The notes beneath the pieces are model-generated. The model was given only the letters and a program-made list of their open reading frames with translations. It was not told the origin of the DNA and did no database searches. A stretch of 64,000 nt of DNA. It comes from SCTM01 sp965279655. Its GTDB lineage: Bacteria > Pseudomonadota > Alphaproteobacteria > Rhodospirillales > Rhodospirillaceae. The stretch is taken from assembly GCA_965279655.1 (NCBI GenBank), contig OZ257255.1, positions 4,464,001 to 4,528,000 of the forward strand, read 5' to 3'. Of the stretch, positions 15,977-24,579 are shown piece by piece (the first letter of the stretch is position 1; every line of letters starts with the position of its first letter). The translations under genes and the position numbers were made by a program.

Positions 15977-16918
15977 ATGAATACCGTCGCCGTCACGGGC
16001 GCGTCCGGCTTCATCGGCCGGCGGCTCCTGTCGGCGCTGAGCGAGCGCGGCTTCGCGGTGCGCGCGCTCGTGCGCGGCACGCCGGGGAACGTGCCCGGCG
16101 TGGAATGGGTGCGCGGCGATCTCGGCGACCGCGCGGCGCTGACGAAACTCGTCGACGGCGCGGATGCGATCGTTCACGGCGCCGGCGCGGTGAAGGCGCT
16201 CAACGCCGAAGGCTTCAACGCGGTGAATGCCATTGGGACCGCGACGCTCGCCGATGTGGCGCTCGCCCGGACCACGCCGCCGCGCTTCATCCATGTGTCG
16301 TCGTTCGCCGCGCGCGAGCCGCATCTGTCGGCCTATGCCATGAGCAAGGCCGTCGGCGAACAGACCGCCTGGGCGCAACGTCATCGCATGCCGGTTGTGG
16401 TGCTGCGGCCGCCGGCGGTCTATGGCCCCGGCGACCGGGAGGCCCTGCGCGTCCTGCAAATGGCGGCGCGGGGCGCCATCCTCGTCCCGGCGGTGAAGGG
16501 CGCGCGCCTGTCCCTGGTACATGTGGACGATGCGGCGCAGGCGGTGCTCGCAGCGCTGGATCTGGACGCGCTGCCCGACCATCCGGTCGAGTTCGACGAT
16601 CACGCCGCCCGTGGGTATGGCTGGGACGAGGTCGCCCGCGCGGCGGCCACCGCCCTGGGCCGTCCGGTCCGGACCGTCTCGGTCCCGAGGGCGGCGCTCT
16701 ACGCCAGCGGAGCGGTCGGGACCCTGATCGCCAGGCTGACCGGCCGTGCTTCGGTCCTATCCTGGGACAAGGTGGGGGAGGTTTTGCACCCGGACTGGGT
16801 GGCGGCCACCCCTCGGCTGGCGGGCTATTCCCCCCGGTGGACCCTGGCCGAAGGGTTCAAAAACACCGCGGAATGGGCCGACTCACAGGGCCTGTTAAGA
16901 TTGCAACGCGGCAATTGA
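15977..16918 (+). CDS. cerR: NAD(P)-dependent epimerase-type ceramide reductase
   Basis: A 313-residue extended short-chain dehydrogenase. The Rossmann motif TGASGFIG is at residues 7-14, the HVSSFAA strand carries the catalytic serines, and the YAMSK box gives tyrosine and lysine. The substrate-binding half starts at RPPAVYGPGD. In the Caulobacter ceramide locus a protein of this family (CerR) reduces the 3-keto group left by serine palmitoyltransferase, and position in the operon is the main reason for this call. It starts two bases after the acyl-AMP ligase stop. A 109-base gap then precedes the acyl carrier protein gene. Confidence 0.82.
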   Translation: MNTVAVTGASGFIGRRLLSALSERGFAVRALVRGTPGNVPGVEWVRGDLGDRAALTKLVDGADAIVHGAGAVKALNAEGFNAVNAIGTATLADVALARTTPPRFIHVSSFAAREPHLSAYAMSKAVGEQTAWAQRHRMPVVVLRPPAVYGPGDREALRVLQMAARGAILVPAVKGARLSLVHVDDAAQAVLAALDLDALPDHPVEFDDHAARGYGWDEVARAAATALGRPVRTVSVPRAALYASGAVGTLIARLTGRASVLSWDKVGEVLHPDWVAATPRLAGYSPRWTLAEGFKNTAEWADSQGLLRLQRGN

Positions 16919-17027
16919 ATTGTCTTTCGCACCGCAATAAGCGACTCATTTTGCTGGAATTGCAGTCGCTTGAGCCGGGTTTACCGTTTGTCCGGTCCGG
17001 GGGCTGATTGACGGGACGCGGAAGTCG

Positions 17028-17294
17028 ATGGCAACGGGGCAGCAGAACGAACCGTCGCCGGAAACCTTTGCGGCTCTCTATGAGTTGATCGGCACGTTCA
17101 ACAAGACCGGCGCAGCTGTGACGCCGGAGACGCGGTTTGCGGAAGACATGAACTTCGACTCCCTGATCGTCATGGAGTTCGTGGCGAGCGTGGAAGACAA
17201 GTTCGATATCTCCATGCCGCTCAACATCCTGCCGGACATCGCGACGGTCCGGGACTTTGGGGTGGCGTTGGAGAAACTGCTCGCGGAGCGCTGA
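17028..17294 (+). CDS. acyl carrier protein of the sphingolipid locus
   Basis: An 88-residue acyl carrier protein. The phosphopantetheine attachment serine is Ser45 in NFDSLIVMEF, the expected DSL motif at the start of helix II. Acidic helices and length fit the family. It lies between the acyl-AMP ligase/cerR pair and serine palmitoyltransferase (24-base gap), matching the dedicated carrier (AcpR type) that presents the acyl chain to Spt in Caulobacter. It is distinct from the fatty-acid synthase carrier, which is normally beside fabF. Confidence 0.9.
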   Translation: MATGQQNEPSPETFAALYELIGTFNKTGAAVTPETRFAEDMNFDSLIVMEFVASVEDKFDISMPLNILPDIATVRDFGVALEKLLAER

Positions 17295-17318
17295 GACGCG
17301 CTCCCTTGGGGGAAGACC

Positions 17319-18548
17319 ATGGCGGATTTATTCGACCGATTTGCAGGACTGATGGCCCAGCGCGACGCGCTGTTCGGCGACGGCGGGCGTGATCCGTTCT
17401 CGGTGACGATGACGGAAGTGCTGTCGCAGACCGAAGCGATGATCGAAGGTCGCCGCACCATCCTCGTCGGAACCAACAACTATCTCGGCCTCACCTTCGC
17501 GCCGGAAGCACTCGCCGCCGCGCACGCCGCCCTCGACGCGGGCGGCACCGGCACCACCGGCAGCCGCGTCGCCAACGGCACTTATTCGGGCCACACGGAC
17601 CTCGAGCAGGCCTTGCGCGAATTCTACAACACCAAGCACGCGATGGTGTTCTCCACCGGCTTCCTCGCGAACGCCGGCATCCTGTCCACCCTGATGGGTC
17701 CGGACGATTTCATCCTGATGGACGCGGATTGCCACGCCAGCATCTATGACGGCGTGCGCGCCTCCTCGGCGCAGATCATCCGTTTCAAGCACAACGACGC
17801 CGCCGATCTCGACAAGCGTCTCGCCCGCCTCGCCGACAAGCCGGGCAACAAGCTGATCGTCGTCGAAGGCATCTACTCGATGCTGGGCGACATGGCGCCG
17901 ATGAAAGAGATCGCGGCGGTGAAGCGCAAGCACGCCAACACCTACTTGCTCTCCGATGAAGCGCACTCGCTCGGCGTGCTCGGCAAGTACGGCCGCGGCC
18001 TGCCGGAGCAGGAAGGCGTGGAAGAAGACGTCGACTTCATCGTCGGTACGTTCTCCAAGTCCGTCGGCACCGTCGGCGGCTTCTGCGTCTCCAACCATCC
18101 GCAGTTCAATATCCTGCGCCTGGTGTGCCGCGCCTATGTGTTCACCGCCTCCCTGCCCCCGGCCGTCGTCGCCGCGGCGAAGGTGAACCTGGGCCTGATC
18201 CACAACGGCGGCGCCCTGCGCACGCGCCTGATGCGCAATGCGCGTCATCTCCACACGGGCCTGAGCAACCTGGGCCTCAAGATCGCCTCCGGCCTGAGCC
18301 CCGTGGTCGCCGTGGTGGCGCCGGATCCGGGCGTTGCCGCCGCCTTCTGGCGCGGTCTGCTCGAGGCCGGCGTTTACGTGAACCTCGCCCTGCCGCCGGC
18401 CACGCCGTACGGCTACTCGCTTCTGCGCGCGAGCCTGTGCGCCGCGCACACGGAAGAGCAACTCGACGAAGTGATCGAAATCTTCGGCGCGGTGGCCACG
18501 TCGCTCGGCCTCATCGAGCCGGACCGCAAGCGCGTCGCCGCGGGCTAA
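17319..18548 (+). CDS. spt: serine palmitoyltransferase
   Basis: A 409-residue alpha-oxoamine synthase, a PLP fold-type I enzyme. The PLP lysine is Lys247 in GTFSKSVG; DEAHSLGVLG supplies the aspartate that binds the pyridine nitrogen, and GTGTTGSRVANGTY forms the glycine-rich acyl-substrate region. The family includes KBL, AONS, ALA synthase and Spt. The neighbours (dedicated ACP, acyl-ACP synthetase, reductase, ceramide synthase) single out Spt, which condenses serine with an acyl thioester to 3-ketosphinganine in the first committed step. GGGGGAAGACC stands before its ATG. It ends tail to tail with the sulfotransferase gene. Confidence 0.92.
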   Translation: MADLFDRFAGLMAQRDALFGDGGRDPFSVTMTEVLSQTEAMIEGRRTILVGTNNYLGLTFAPEALAAAHAALDAGGTGTTGSRVANGTYSGHTDLEQALREFYNTKHAMVFSTGFLANAGILSTLMGPDDFILMDADCHASIYDGVRASSAQIIRFKHNDAADLDKRLARLADKPGNKLIVVEGIYSMLGDMAPMKEIAAVKRKHANTYLLSDEAHSLGVLGKYGRGLPEQEGVEEDVDFIVGTFSKSVGTVGGFCVSNHPQFNILRLVCRAYVFTASLPPAVVAAAKVNLGLIHNGGALRTRLMRNARHLHTGLSNLGLKIASGLSPVVAVVAPDPGVAAAFWRGLLEAGVYVNLALPPATPYGYSLLRASLCAAHTEEQLDEVIEIFGAVATSLGLIEPDRKRVAAG

Positions 18549-18551
18549 GGG

Positions 18552-19226
18552 CTATTTAATCCCGTAAGTATCGGGGTCGTTGGCGTAGCCGAATAGGGTC
18601 GCGTCCTTCTCCACCAGCTTGCCGACCAGCGCGAACGTCTCGCGCGTATACAGCTGCGCCCAGGGTGCGTGATAGCTCTGGTTCAGCCGGTCAAGTTCCA
18701 GGGTCTTCACATTCAGCCGCTGCAGGATCGAGGCGTAGTCCGCGTCGAAATTCTCGTAGCGTGCGATGAAGTTCAGCGCCACGTCACCGGCGGGGTTGGT
18801 CACATAAGGATGTTGTGGACCCGCGAGGCGCGGGCCCTCCGGGCCTGAAAGATGCCGGTCGACGTAGCGTGCGAAGGTGTCGCAGCTTGCGGCTTCTTTG
18901 TGCCCCGCGATGTGGGGATTGATCAGGCGGTAGTGGAACCACGACACCGCCACATCCCACGGATTGCGCACGAAAGCGAAGCTGAAATAGCCCGCGAAGT
19001 CCTCCGCGCCGATCAGGTCGATCAACTGCGCAGCCGAGGCGTGGGTGCCTATATCCGCCAGCGCGGCGGGCACGCCGGCGGCTTCCGCGAAGGCGCGTCG
19101 CTGGGCCGCGTCGGACGAGCGCACCGGGAAAAGGACGTCATGCGGCGAGAGCGCGGCATTGATCGATGTGCCCGCGGCCTTCGGTACATGAATGAAGATG
19201 AAGCGCTGTGACGTGGAGAAGATCAT
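18552..19226 (-). CDS. sulfotransferase family protein
   Basis: A 224-residue cytosolic protein of the sulfotransferase-2/Stf0-like type. The 5'-phosphosulfate loop is FIHVPKAAGTSI (about 10-21) and the 3'-phosphate-binding motif is FVRNPWDVAVSWF (about 84-96), so both PAPS contacts are present. It is the last gene of a minus-strand group that starts with the lipid kinase, 93 bases after the Tam41-like gene, and it faces spt. In this setting a ceramide or sphingolipid head group is a reasonable acceptor, but that is inference: the family also sulfates sugars and other lipids. Confidence 0.82.
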   Translation of the reverse strand: MIFSTSQRFIFIHVPKAAGTSINAALSPHDVLFPVRSSDAAQRRAFAEAAGVPAALADIGTHASAAQLIDLIGAEDFAGYFSFAFVRNPWDVAVSWFHYRLINPHIAGHKEAASCDTFARYVDRHLSGPEGPRLAGPQHPYVTNPAGDVALNFIARYENFDADYASILQRLNVKTLELDRLNQSYHAPWAQLYTRETFALVGKLVEKDATLFGYANDPDTYGIK

Positions 19227-19319
19227 GGTGCCCCCGCGCGGTAGCTTACAGGGTCGTTTGGGCGGGACAACCGGGGAGCGCGCGCCGCCGGCGGGAGTTG
19301 CGTCGTTTCGTCTTGAACG

Positions 19320-20189
19320 TTAACGCACGCCGCCCCGTCGCCAGGCTTCGACGAAGATGCGGATGCCGCCGAGCAGCGGTACGCGCCTGTCGGAGTCGCG
19401 CACCGCGACGTTTACACCGGAATGCCGGGCGATCTTGGCGACGGCATAGTCGAGCCCGCCGTCGTAGGTGAAGGCCGCTTTCATCAAGCGCAGCGCGTTC
19501 AGAACCTTGCCCCAGGGGCGGCGCACCGCCCAGGCGAGGGACGCAACTCTGGCGCTGCCCTTGCGCTCCTCGCCGAACATCGCCGCCGACAGGGCGCCAA
19601 AGCGCGGCGCATTGGCGATCTCCGCTGCGCGCGAGGCGTTTTCGGGCCGCAGCTCCGCGGCATAGCTCTCGGTGTACGCGCGTGTCCACAAGTCGTGCAC
19701 GGTGTAGATCGGCGACATCAGCGGCAGGGCCGATTCAGCCGTGCGGCGCACGGCGGTCGAAAGAGCCTCGATCACCAGCCGCCGCGCGGCATCGTCGCGC
19801 ACATAGGCCACGCTCACCCCCTGTGAGAACCGCGCCCAGAGATGCGGCGCAAACGCCGACATGCCGCGCGCGAAGTCGCGCGACGTCATAACGGCCACTT
19901 TGCAGCGATGAACGGATGCGCCGTCCGCCACCGTCAGGAAGTAAACGTTGGGCGGCAGCAGCCTTGCACCCAGGCGCGCCAAGGGATGCGGCAGAACCGA
20001 GAGGTCGTCCGCGAGCACGTAAAAATCCAACAACGTGTCCGGCGTCGGATCGCGCAAGGCGCCGCCGTAGAGGATCACGGCGGCGGTCGCCGGGCCGAAG
20101 CGCCGGCGCAGCACCTCCGCGCAGGCGGCGATGGGCGCCGCCGGGGGCATATCCACTTCGTCCCCGATGATGTCTTCGATGGTGTTCAT
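19320..20189 (-). CDS. Tam41-like (phosphatidate cytidylyltransferase-type) protein
   Basis: A 289-residue protein resembling Tam41, the nucleotidyltransferase-fold CDP-diacylglycerol synthase of mitochondria. Seen: AVILYGGALRD followed by LLDFYVLADD (about 38-62), matching the family's glycine-rich loop and the metal-binding acidic strand; PPNVYFLTVADG; and HRCKVAVMTSRDFARGM, like Tam41's 'IKYGVIS..DL' segment. No transmembrane helix is apparent. The start overlaps the lipid-kinase stop by four bases, so the two are coupled. If the kinase makes ceramide-1-phosphate, this enzyme could form CDP-ceramide. The homology is recognised by eye and the substrate is inferred. Confidence 0.65.
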   Translation of the reverse strand: MNTIEDIIGDEVDMPPAAPIAACAEVLRRRFGPATAAVILYGGALRDPTPDTLLDFYVLADDLSVLPHPLARLGARLLPPNVYFLTVADGASVHRCKVAVMTSRDFARGMSAFAPHLWARFSQGVSVAYVRDDAARRLVIEALSTAVRRTAESALPLMSPIYTVHDLWTRAYTESYAAELRPENASRAAEIANAPRFGALSAAMFGEERKGSARVASLAWAVRRPWGKVLNALRLMKAAFTYDGGLDYAVAKIARHSGVNVAVRDSDRRVPLLGGIRIFVEAWRRGGVR

Positions 20190-21142
20190 GACATGCCGCG
20201 CACGAAGCGGAGCGTCTTGGTGGCGTCCAAGATCACCGGTTGATCCGCCGACGCCATGAACATCTCGCCATCGAGGGTATAGGGGCCGGTGAATTTGAGC
20301 GTCATCCGCTGCGAGCGGCGCACGGTCACGCCCTGGCCGGGATTGATGCGGCGGCTCAAGAAGCGCGGCACGGCGCGCAAGGCGGCGCCGGTGCCGGGAC
20401 GCAGGCTCATATAGTGGAAGGTGGATGCGAGCTCCGGTCCGTCCGCCGGGGTCGGCCGCAGGCCTAACAGCATCTCGTCGAGCGCCGTCGCCACGATCAT
20501 GAAGAACCGTCCGGACTCCACCAGGGATTCGTGGTCGTGCACGGTCACGTCGCTGCCCTGGCCGGTTTGCAGCAGGCTGCGCCCCATCAACACGCCAAGG
20601 GCTGCCGCGTGACTTACGCCATGCGGCAAGGGCAGGGGATAGAGATGGCGGCGGCAGAAGAGAATGCCTTCCACCACGTCAGCCGCGCCGAAGAACGCGC
20701 CGTATTGCGGCGCGCGACCTCCCCCCGAGTCGACGCCCAGCACGTTATGGGTCTCGAGGTTCTGCGCGATCACGCCGCGGCGGCGCAGATCGAAGAGGCG
20801 GGCGAGGCCTTCGTCCTTGTTCGCACCCATGCCCCAGCGCGTGGAGGTCATGTTGGTCTTGCCGGAAGGAAGCAGGGCGAGTGCCGGCGCGGGCGTGGGT
20901 GCGGCCAGTACCGCGCTGAACACCAGGCTCGCCGTCCCGTCGCCGCCGTTCACGACGACGGTTTCGACAGCGAGGTGGGCGCAGCGGGCCAGCACATCCG
21001 GGAGGTCTGCGCCGCTCTCGATCGGGAAGTGGTGGATGTCCGGCTGGCCGGACAGCCAGGGGGCGATCCAGTTCTCCTGGCGCGCATTCAGGGTGCTGCC
21101 GCGATTCGTAATGACCGCGAGGGGGGCGTAGGCCTTGGTCAT
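20186..21142 (-). CDS. diacylglycerol-kinase family lipid kinase, probable ceramide kinase
   Basis: A 318-residue member of the DAGK/sphingosine-kinase superfamily. The ATP-binding motif VVNGGDGTAS (about 64-73) and ALLPSGKTNM (where related kinases have GTxN) are both present, and the C-terminal beta-rich half ends with YTLDGEMFMA, the family's typical DGE segment. Caulobacter has a ceramide kinase of this superfamily (CpgB) in its sphingolipid locus, and this gene lies between spt and the ceramide synthase group. It is the first gene of a minus-strand operon with the Tam41-like gene. Diacylglycerol as substrate cannot be excluded. Confidence 0.8.
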   Translation of the reverse strand: MTKAYAPLAVITNRGSTLNARQENWIAPWLSGQPDIHHFPIESGADLPDVLARCAHLAVETVVVNGGDGTASLVFSAVLAAPTPAPALALLPSGKTNMTSTRWGMGANKDEGLARLFDLRRRGVIAQNLETHNVLGVDSGGGRAPQYGAFFGAADVVEGILFCRRHLYPLPLPHGVSHAAALGVLMGRSLLQTGQGSDVTVHDHESLVESGRFFMIVATALDEMLLGLRPTPADGPELASTFHYMSLRPGTGAALRAVPRFLSRRINPGQGVTVRRSQRMTLKFTGPYTLDGEMFMASADQPVILDATKTLRFVRGMS

Positions 21143-21327
21143 AACCGGCGTTTTTCTCTGCTACCCCACGGTGCAGGCCCCGGAAAGGCCGGGTCCTGGG
21201 ATCAATTCGCACGCAATATTATTGCAGACCTAGGCAACATCCCGCAAACACCCGAGAATATGCGCTAAACATGCGCCCGGCCGGGCTCGGACGAGACGGG
21301 CCGCGCCCAAGGACCCGAACGACGCCG

Positions 21328-22446
21328 ATGATTCTCTCCAGCTACTTGATGCGCGCCTACGTCATGCGCTTCCTGGCCTTGCTGATCGGGCTGGTGTTCT
21401 TTCTCCAGGCCCTCGACCTGCTGAGCCAGGCGACCGAAGTCCTCAAGGGCGGCGGGGCGCCGGTCGTGTCGCTGCTGCGGTATGTGGCGCTGCGCTTCCC
21501 CACCATCGTCGAGACGGTTGCCCCGCTCGCCGGATTGCTCGGTGCGCTCACCTCTCTCATCGGTCTGGCAAAGAACAGCGAGATCCTGGCGATGCGCGCA
21601 TCGGGGCGTTCCGTGTTCAGCCTGATCGGCGGACTGGTGATTGTGGGCTGCATCCTGTCGGTGCTGCTGTTCCTGTTCTCCAATTTCGTCGCCACCAAGA
21701 CCAACGCGGTCCTTGCGGATTGGAAAGCCGCCGACTACCGGCCTGACGGCCAGGTGAAGAACGAAGAGGCGAGCTGGCTGATGGAAGGCGACACGTTCGT
21801 GCGCGTCGGCCACGTCATGCGCGACGGCACCGTGCTGAACGACCTGCGCCTGTTCCGCAAGGAGAAGGACGGCGGCATCCGCGACATCATCTCCATCCGT
21901 CTCGCCATCTGGGAAGACAACCAGTGGTCCACCTTCGAGGTGAAGCGTGTCGGCGGCGACAAGGAGGGCGGCAGCGCCCAGGGCGAGACCGCCGTCGGCG
22001 ATATGGAAGCGGTCGAGGACATCACGCCGATCTGGCGCACGGAGATGAAGCCCGAGAACTTCCTGCGCTATGCCAGCCATCCGAACGCGCTGTCGATCGA
22101 ATCCTTGCGCCAATATGCCGGGCCGGAATCCGTCGGCACGCGGCCGGGGTATTTCTACGATACGTGGCTGCACCAGAAGATCGCAGGGCCGATCATGCTG
22201 GCGATCATGCCGTTGCTCGGCGCGATCGCCGCGTTCGCGCACCATCGTCAGGGCGCCGCCGTGCTCACGATCATCTACGGCGTGAGCCTGGGTTTCCTGT
22301 TCGTGGTGATCGATAACGTGCTGCTCGCCATGGGCCAATTCGGGTCCCTGCCGCCGCTTCTGGCGGCCTGGCTGCCGCTGGCGTTCTTTACAACCGTGGG
22401 AATATGGATCGTGTTCAGGTTCGAGCACTCTGGTGCGCGCACGTGA
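21328..22446 (+). CDS. LptF/LptG family permease
   Basis: A 372-residue LptF/LptG (YjgP/YjgQ) inner-membrane permease of standard length. Three N-terminal helices (from MILSSYLMRAYVMRFLALL), a periplasmic beta-rich domain from about 135 to 270, and three C-terminal helices give the family layout. PLAGLLGALTSLIGLAKNSEI is the coupling-helix region. Housekeeping lptF and lptG are normally a pair; here one protein stands alone, followed after 21 bases by a fatty-acid hydroxylase gene and then the ceramide synthase gene. It may be LptG or LptF placed here, or a paralogue moving sphingolipids. The open frame reaches 21271, but MILSSY is the typical start. Confidence 0.85.
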   Translation: MILSSYLMRAYVMRFLALLIGLVFFLQALDLLSQATEVLKGGGAPVVSLLRYVALRFPTIVETVAPLAGLLGALTSLIGLAKNSEILAMRASGRSVFSLIGGLVIVGCILSVLLFLFSNFVATKTNAVLADWKAADYRPDGQVKNEEASWLMEGDTFVRVGHVMRDGTVLNDLRLFRKEKDGGIRDIISIRLAIWEDNQWSTFEVKRVGGDKEGGSAQGETAVGDMEAVEDITPIWRTEMKPENFLRYASHPNALSIESLRQYAGPESVGTRPGYFYDTWLHQKIAGPIMLAIMPLLGAIAAFAHHRQGAAVLTIIYGVSLGFLFVVIDNVLLAMGQFGSLPPLLAAWLPLAFFTTVGIWIVFRFEHSGART

Positions 22447-22467
22447 CGCGGCGTATATGAACGACTT

Positions 22468-23274
22468 ATGAGCGAAGCGCCCTTCAAGATCGGATTTTGG
22501 TCCGACAAGGAATATCACCTCGACCGCATGAACCTGCGGGGGCTGACGATCGCCTATTTTCAGTATTACGCCATCGCCGCCTATATCGCCGTGGCGCTTG
22601 TCAGCGGCGGGTACGTGCTTTGGGCGGTGACGCAAGGACAGGCGGATCTCGTCCGCACCGGCGCCGCGATTGTCGCCACCGTCGTGATCTATCCGGTCGT
22701 CTGGTATGTGCTGCACCGCTACATCCTGCATAGCCGCTGGATGTGGAAGTCGCGGCTGACCGCGGGCACCTGGAAGCGCATTCACTACGATCACCACAGC
22801 GACCCCAACAATCTGAAGGTTCTGTTCGGCGCGCTCTATACGACGCTGCCGACGGTGATGATCGCCACCATGCCGGTGGGCTACGTGCTGGCCGGCACCG
22901 TGGGTGCTGTCGCCGCACTGTGCACGGGCGTGATCACGACCTGCGTGTATGAATACGTCCACTGCATCCAGCATCTCGGCTATCTGCCGAAGTGGGCCTG
23001 GGTGCGGGAGATGAAGAAGTTCCACATGGCGCACCACTTCCACAACGAGAACGGCAACTACGGCATCACCAATCTGTTCTGGGACCGACTGCTCGGCACG
23101 TTCTATGTGGGTGCGGCGGATCGTCCGAAGTCGGCGACCGTGTTCAACCTCGGCTACGACGAGGATGTGGCGAAGATCTATCCCTTCGTCGCCAAGCTCA
23201 CGCCCGGCTGGCCGCATATCGCCAACCCGGTGCACCGCAAGCGCCAGATGGCGAACCAAGCCCCCGCCGAATAG
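22468..23274 (+). CDS. fatty acid hydroxylase superfamily protein
   Basis: A 268-residue membrane di-iron enzyme of the fatty-acid hydroxylase/sterol desaturase family. The histidine boxes are clear: HRYILH, HYDHH, HCIQH and HMAHHFH, in that order between about residues 85 and 195. Two pairs of hydrophobic helices lie before and among them. It sits in one transcription unit between the LptF/G-like permease and ceramide synthase genes (gaps of 21 and 7 bases), so hydroxylation of the ceramide acyl chain or base is the natural reading. The exact carbon cannot be inferred. Confidence 0.88.
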   Translation: MSEAPFKIGFWSDKEYHLDRMNLRGLTIAYFQYYAIAAYIAVALVSGGYVLWAVTQGQADLVRTGAAIVATVVIYPVVWYVLHRYILHSRWMWKSRLTAGTWKRIHYDHHSDPNNLKVLFGALYTTLPTVMIATMPVGYVLAGTVGAVAALCTGVITTCVYEYVHCIQHLGYLPKWAWVREMKKFHMAHHFHNENGNYGITNLFWDRLLGTFYVGAADRPKSATVFNLGYDEDVAKIYPFVAKLTPGWPHIANPVHRKRQMANQAPAE

Positions 23275-23281
23275 TCAGAGC

Positions 23282-24463
23282 ATGGACCAAATGGCGTCAG
23301 GGCCTGTCACCCTCAAGCGTGTCGGGGCCGGCGCCAGCGTGGCCGACTTCACGCGCGTGCCGCATGTTACCCAAGGCCACGATCCCTATTGGGTCGCGCA
23401 GATCAATCTGGAACTCGGGCCGCTCGCCGTCGGCGAAAGCGCGCGGCTCAATCCGAAGCGGAATCCCTGGTTCCAGCACGGCGAAGCCGCGCTGTGGGTG
23501 GCGGAGCGCGATGGGAAACCTGTCGGCCGCATCTCGGCGCAGATCGATCACAACCATCTGAAGACCTACAACGACGCGACCGGCTTCTTCGGCTTCTTCG
23601 AATGCATCGACGATCAAGCCGTGGCGAATGCGCTGTTCGAGGCCGCCGCCGCCTGGCTGCGCGAGAAGGGAATGAAGCGCTGCGTCGGGCCGTTCAGCTT
23701 CAACGTCAACGATGAATCGGGCCTGCTGATCGACGGCTTCGCCTGTTCGCCGCGCGTCGCCATGGGGCATGCTCAGCCGCACTACCAGACCGTGGTGGAG
23801 GCCGCCGGCTTCACCAAGGTCGTCGACATGCGCGCCTATTTGACGCCGATGGACACCGCGCTGCCCTTCAAGCAGATGAAGTGGCTGAATCGCAGTCTGG
23901 CGCGCAACCCGCGGCTCGCGGTGCGCGCGCTCGATCCGAAACGCTATGACGAGGATTTCGCGGCGATTGTCGAAATCTGGCGTGCCGGCTGGGTCGACAA
24001 CTGGGGCGCGATCCCCATGACGGAGGCCGAGGGCAAGCACTTGGCCGAGGAGACCAAGCTCATTGTGATTCCGGAACTGGTCTCGATCGCCACCGTCGAC
24101 GGCAAGCCCGGGGCGATGTGTCTGGCGTTGCCCGATTTCAACGAGATCATCCGCGATCTCAAAGGCAAGCTTCTGCCGTTCGGCTGGGCGAAGCTGATCT
24201 GGCGCCTGCTGACGCGGCGCTCATTCATTTCCGGGACACGTGTGATCCTGATGGGTGTAAGCCCGGAATATAAGAACAAGACCATCGGCTCCCTGCTCGC
24301 CTTGCTCACGGTCGGCGCGGTGCGCGAGGCGCAGTTGAAGATGGGCATGCCGATCTGCGAGATGAGTTGGGTGCTGGAGACCAACACCCAGACCTGTCAT
24401 TCGATCGAGGACATCGGCGGCAAGGTCTATAAGACCTATCGAATGTACGAGCGGGCGATCTAG
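23282..24463 (+). CDS. bcerS: bacterial ceramide synthase (GNAT-fold N-acyltransferase)
   Basis: A 393-residue GNAT-like protein that matches the bacterial ceramide synthase type described in Caulobacter. It has a tandem acyltransferase-like layout: an N-terminal half with AALWVAERDGKPVGRISAQID and GFFGFFECIDD, and a C-terminal half with LVSIATVDGKPGAMCLALPD and ILMGVSPEYKNKTIGSLLALL, the region that binds the acyl donor. It N-acylates the long-chain base. It starts seven bases after the hydroxylase gene and ends the plus-strand group. It is unrelated in sequence to eukaryotic ceramide synthases, which are multi-pass proteins. Confidence 0.85.
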   Translation: MDQMASGPVTLKRVGAGASVADFTRVPHVTQGHDPYWVAQINLELGPLAVGESARLNPKRNPWFQHGEAALWVAERDGKPVGRISAQIDHNHLKTYNDATGFFGFFECIDDQAVANALFEAAAAWLREKGMKRCVGPFSFNVNDESGLLIDGFACSPRVAMGHAQPHYQTVVEAAGFTKVVDMRAYLTPMDTALPFKQMKWLNRSLARNPRLAVRALDPKRYDEDFAAIVEIWRAGWVDNWGAIPMTEAEGKHLAEETKLIVIPELVSIATVDGKPGAMCLALPDFNEIIRDLKGKLLPFGWAKLIWRLLTRRSFISGTRVILMGVSPEYKNKTIGSLLALLTVGAVREAQLKMGMPICEMSWVLETNTQTCHSIEDIGGKVYKTYRMYERAI

Positions 24464-24579
24464 CCGCTTTATCGCTGCAGCGCAAAAAACGGCCACGCCA
24501 CGGGCTTTTCCGCTCTCCCTGTTGCGCGCGTCCGGTGAACTGCGTCACTGTCCGACCGTCGCGCGAACAGGAGACTGCC

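Noticed and set aside
17319..18548. Alternative identity as 2-amino-3-ketobutyrate CoA ligase or ALA synthase
   Set aside because: The fold allows it, but the adjacent ACP, acyl-ACP synthetase, reductase and ceramide synthase genes argue for serine palmitoyltransferase.
21265..23259. Open frame of about 660 codons antisense to the LptF/G-like and hydroxylase genes
   Set aside because: Its His/Arg/Gln-rich composition reflects reading the complement of membrane-protein codons.
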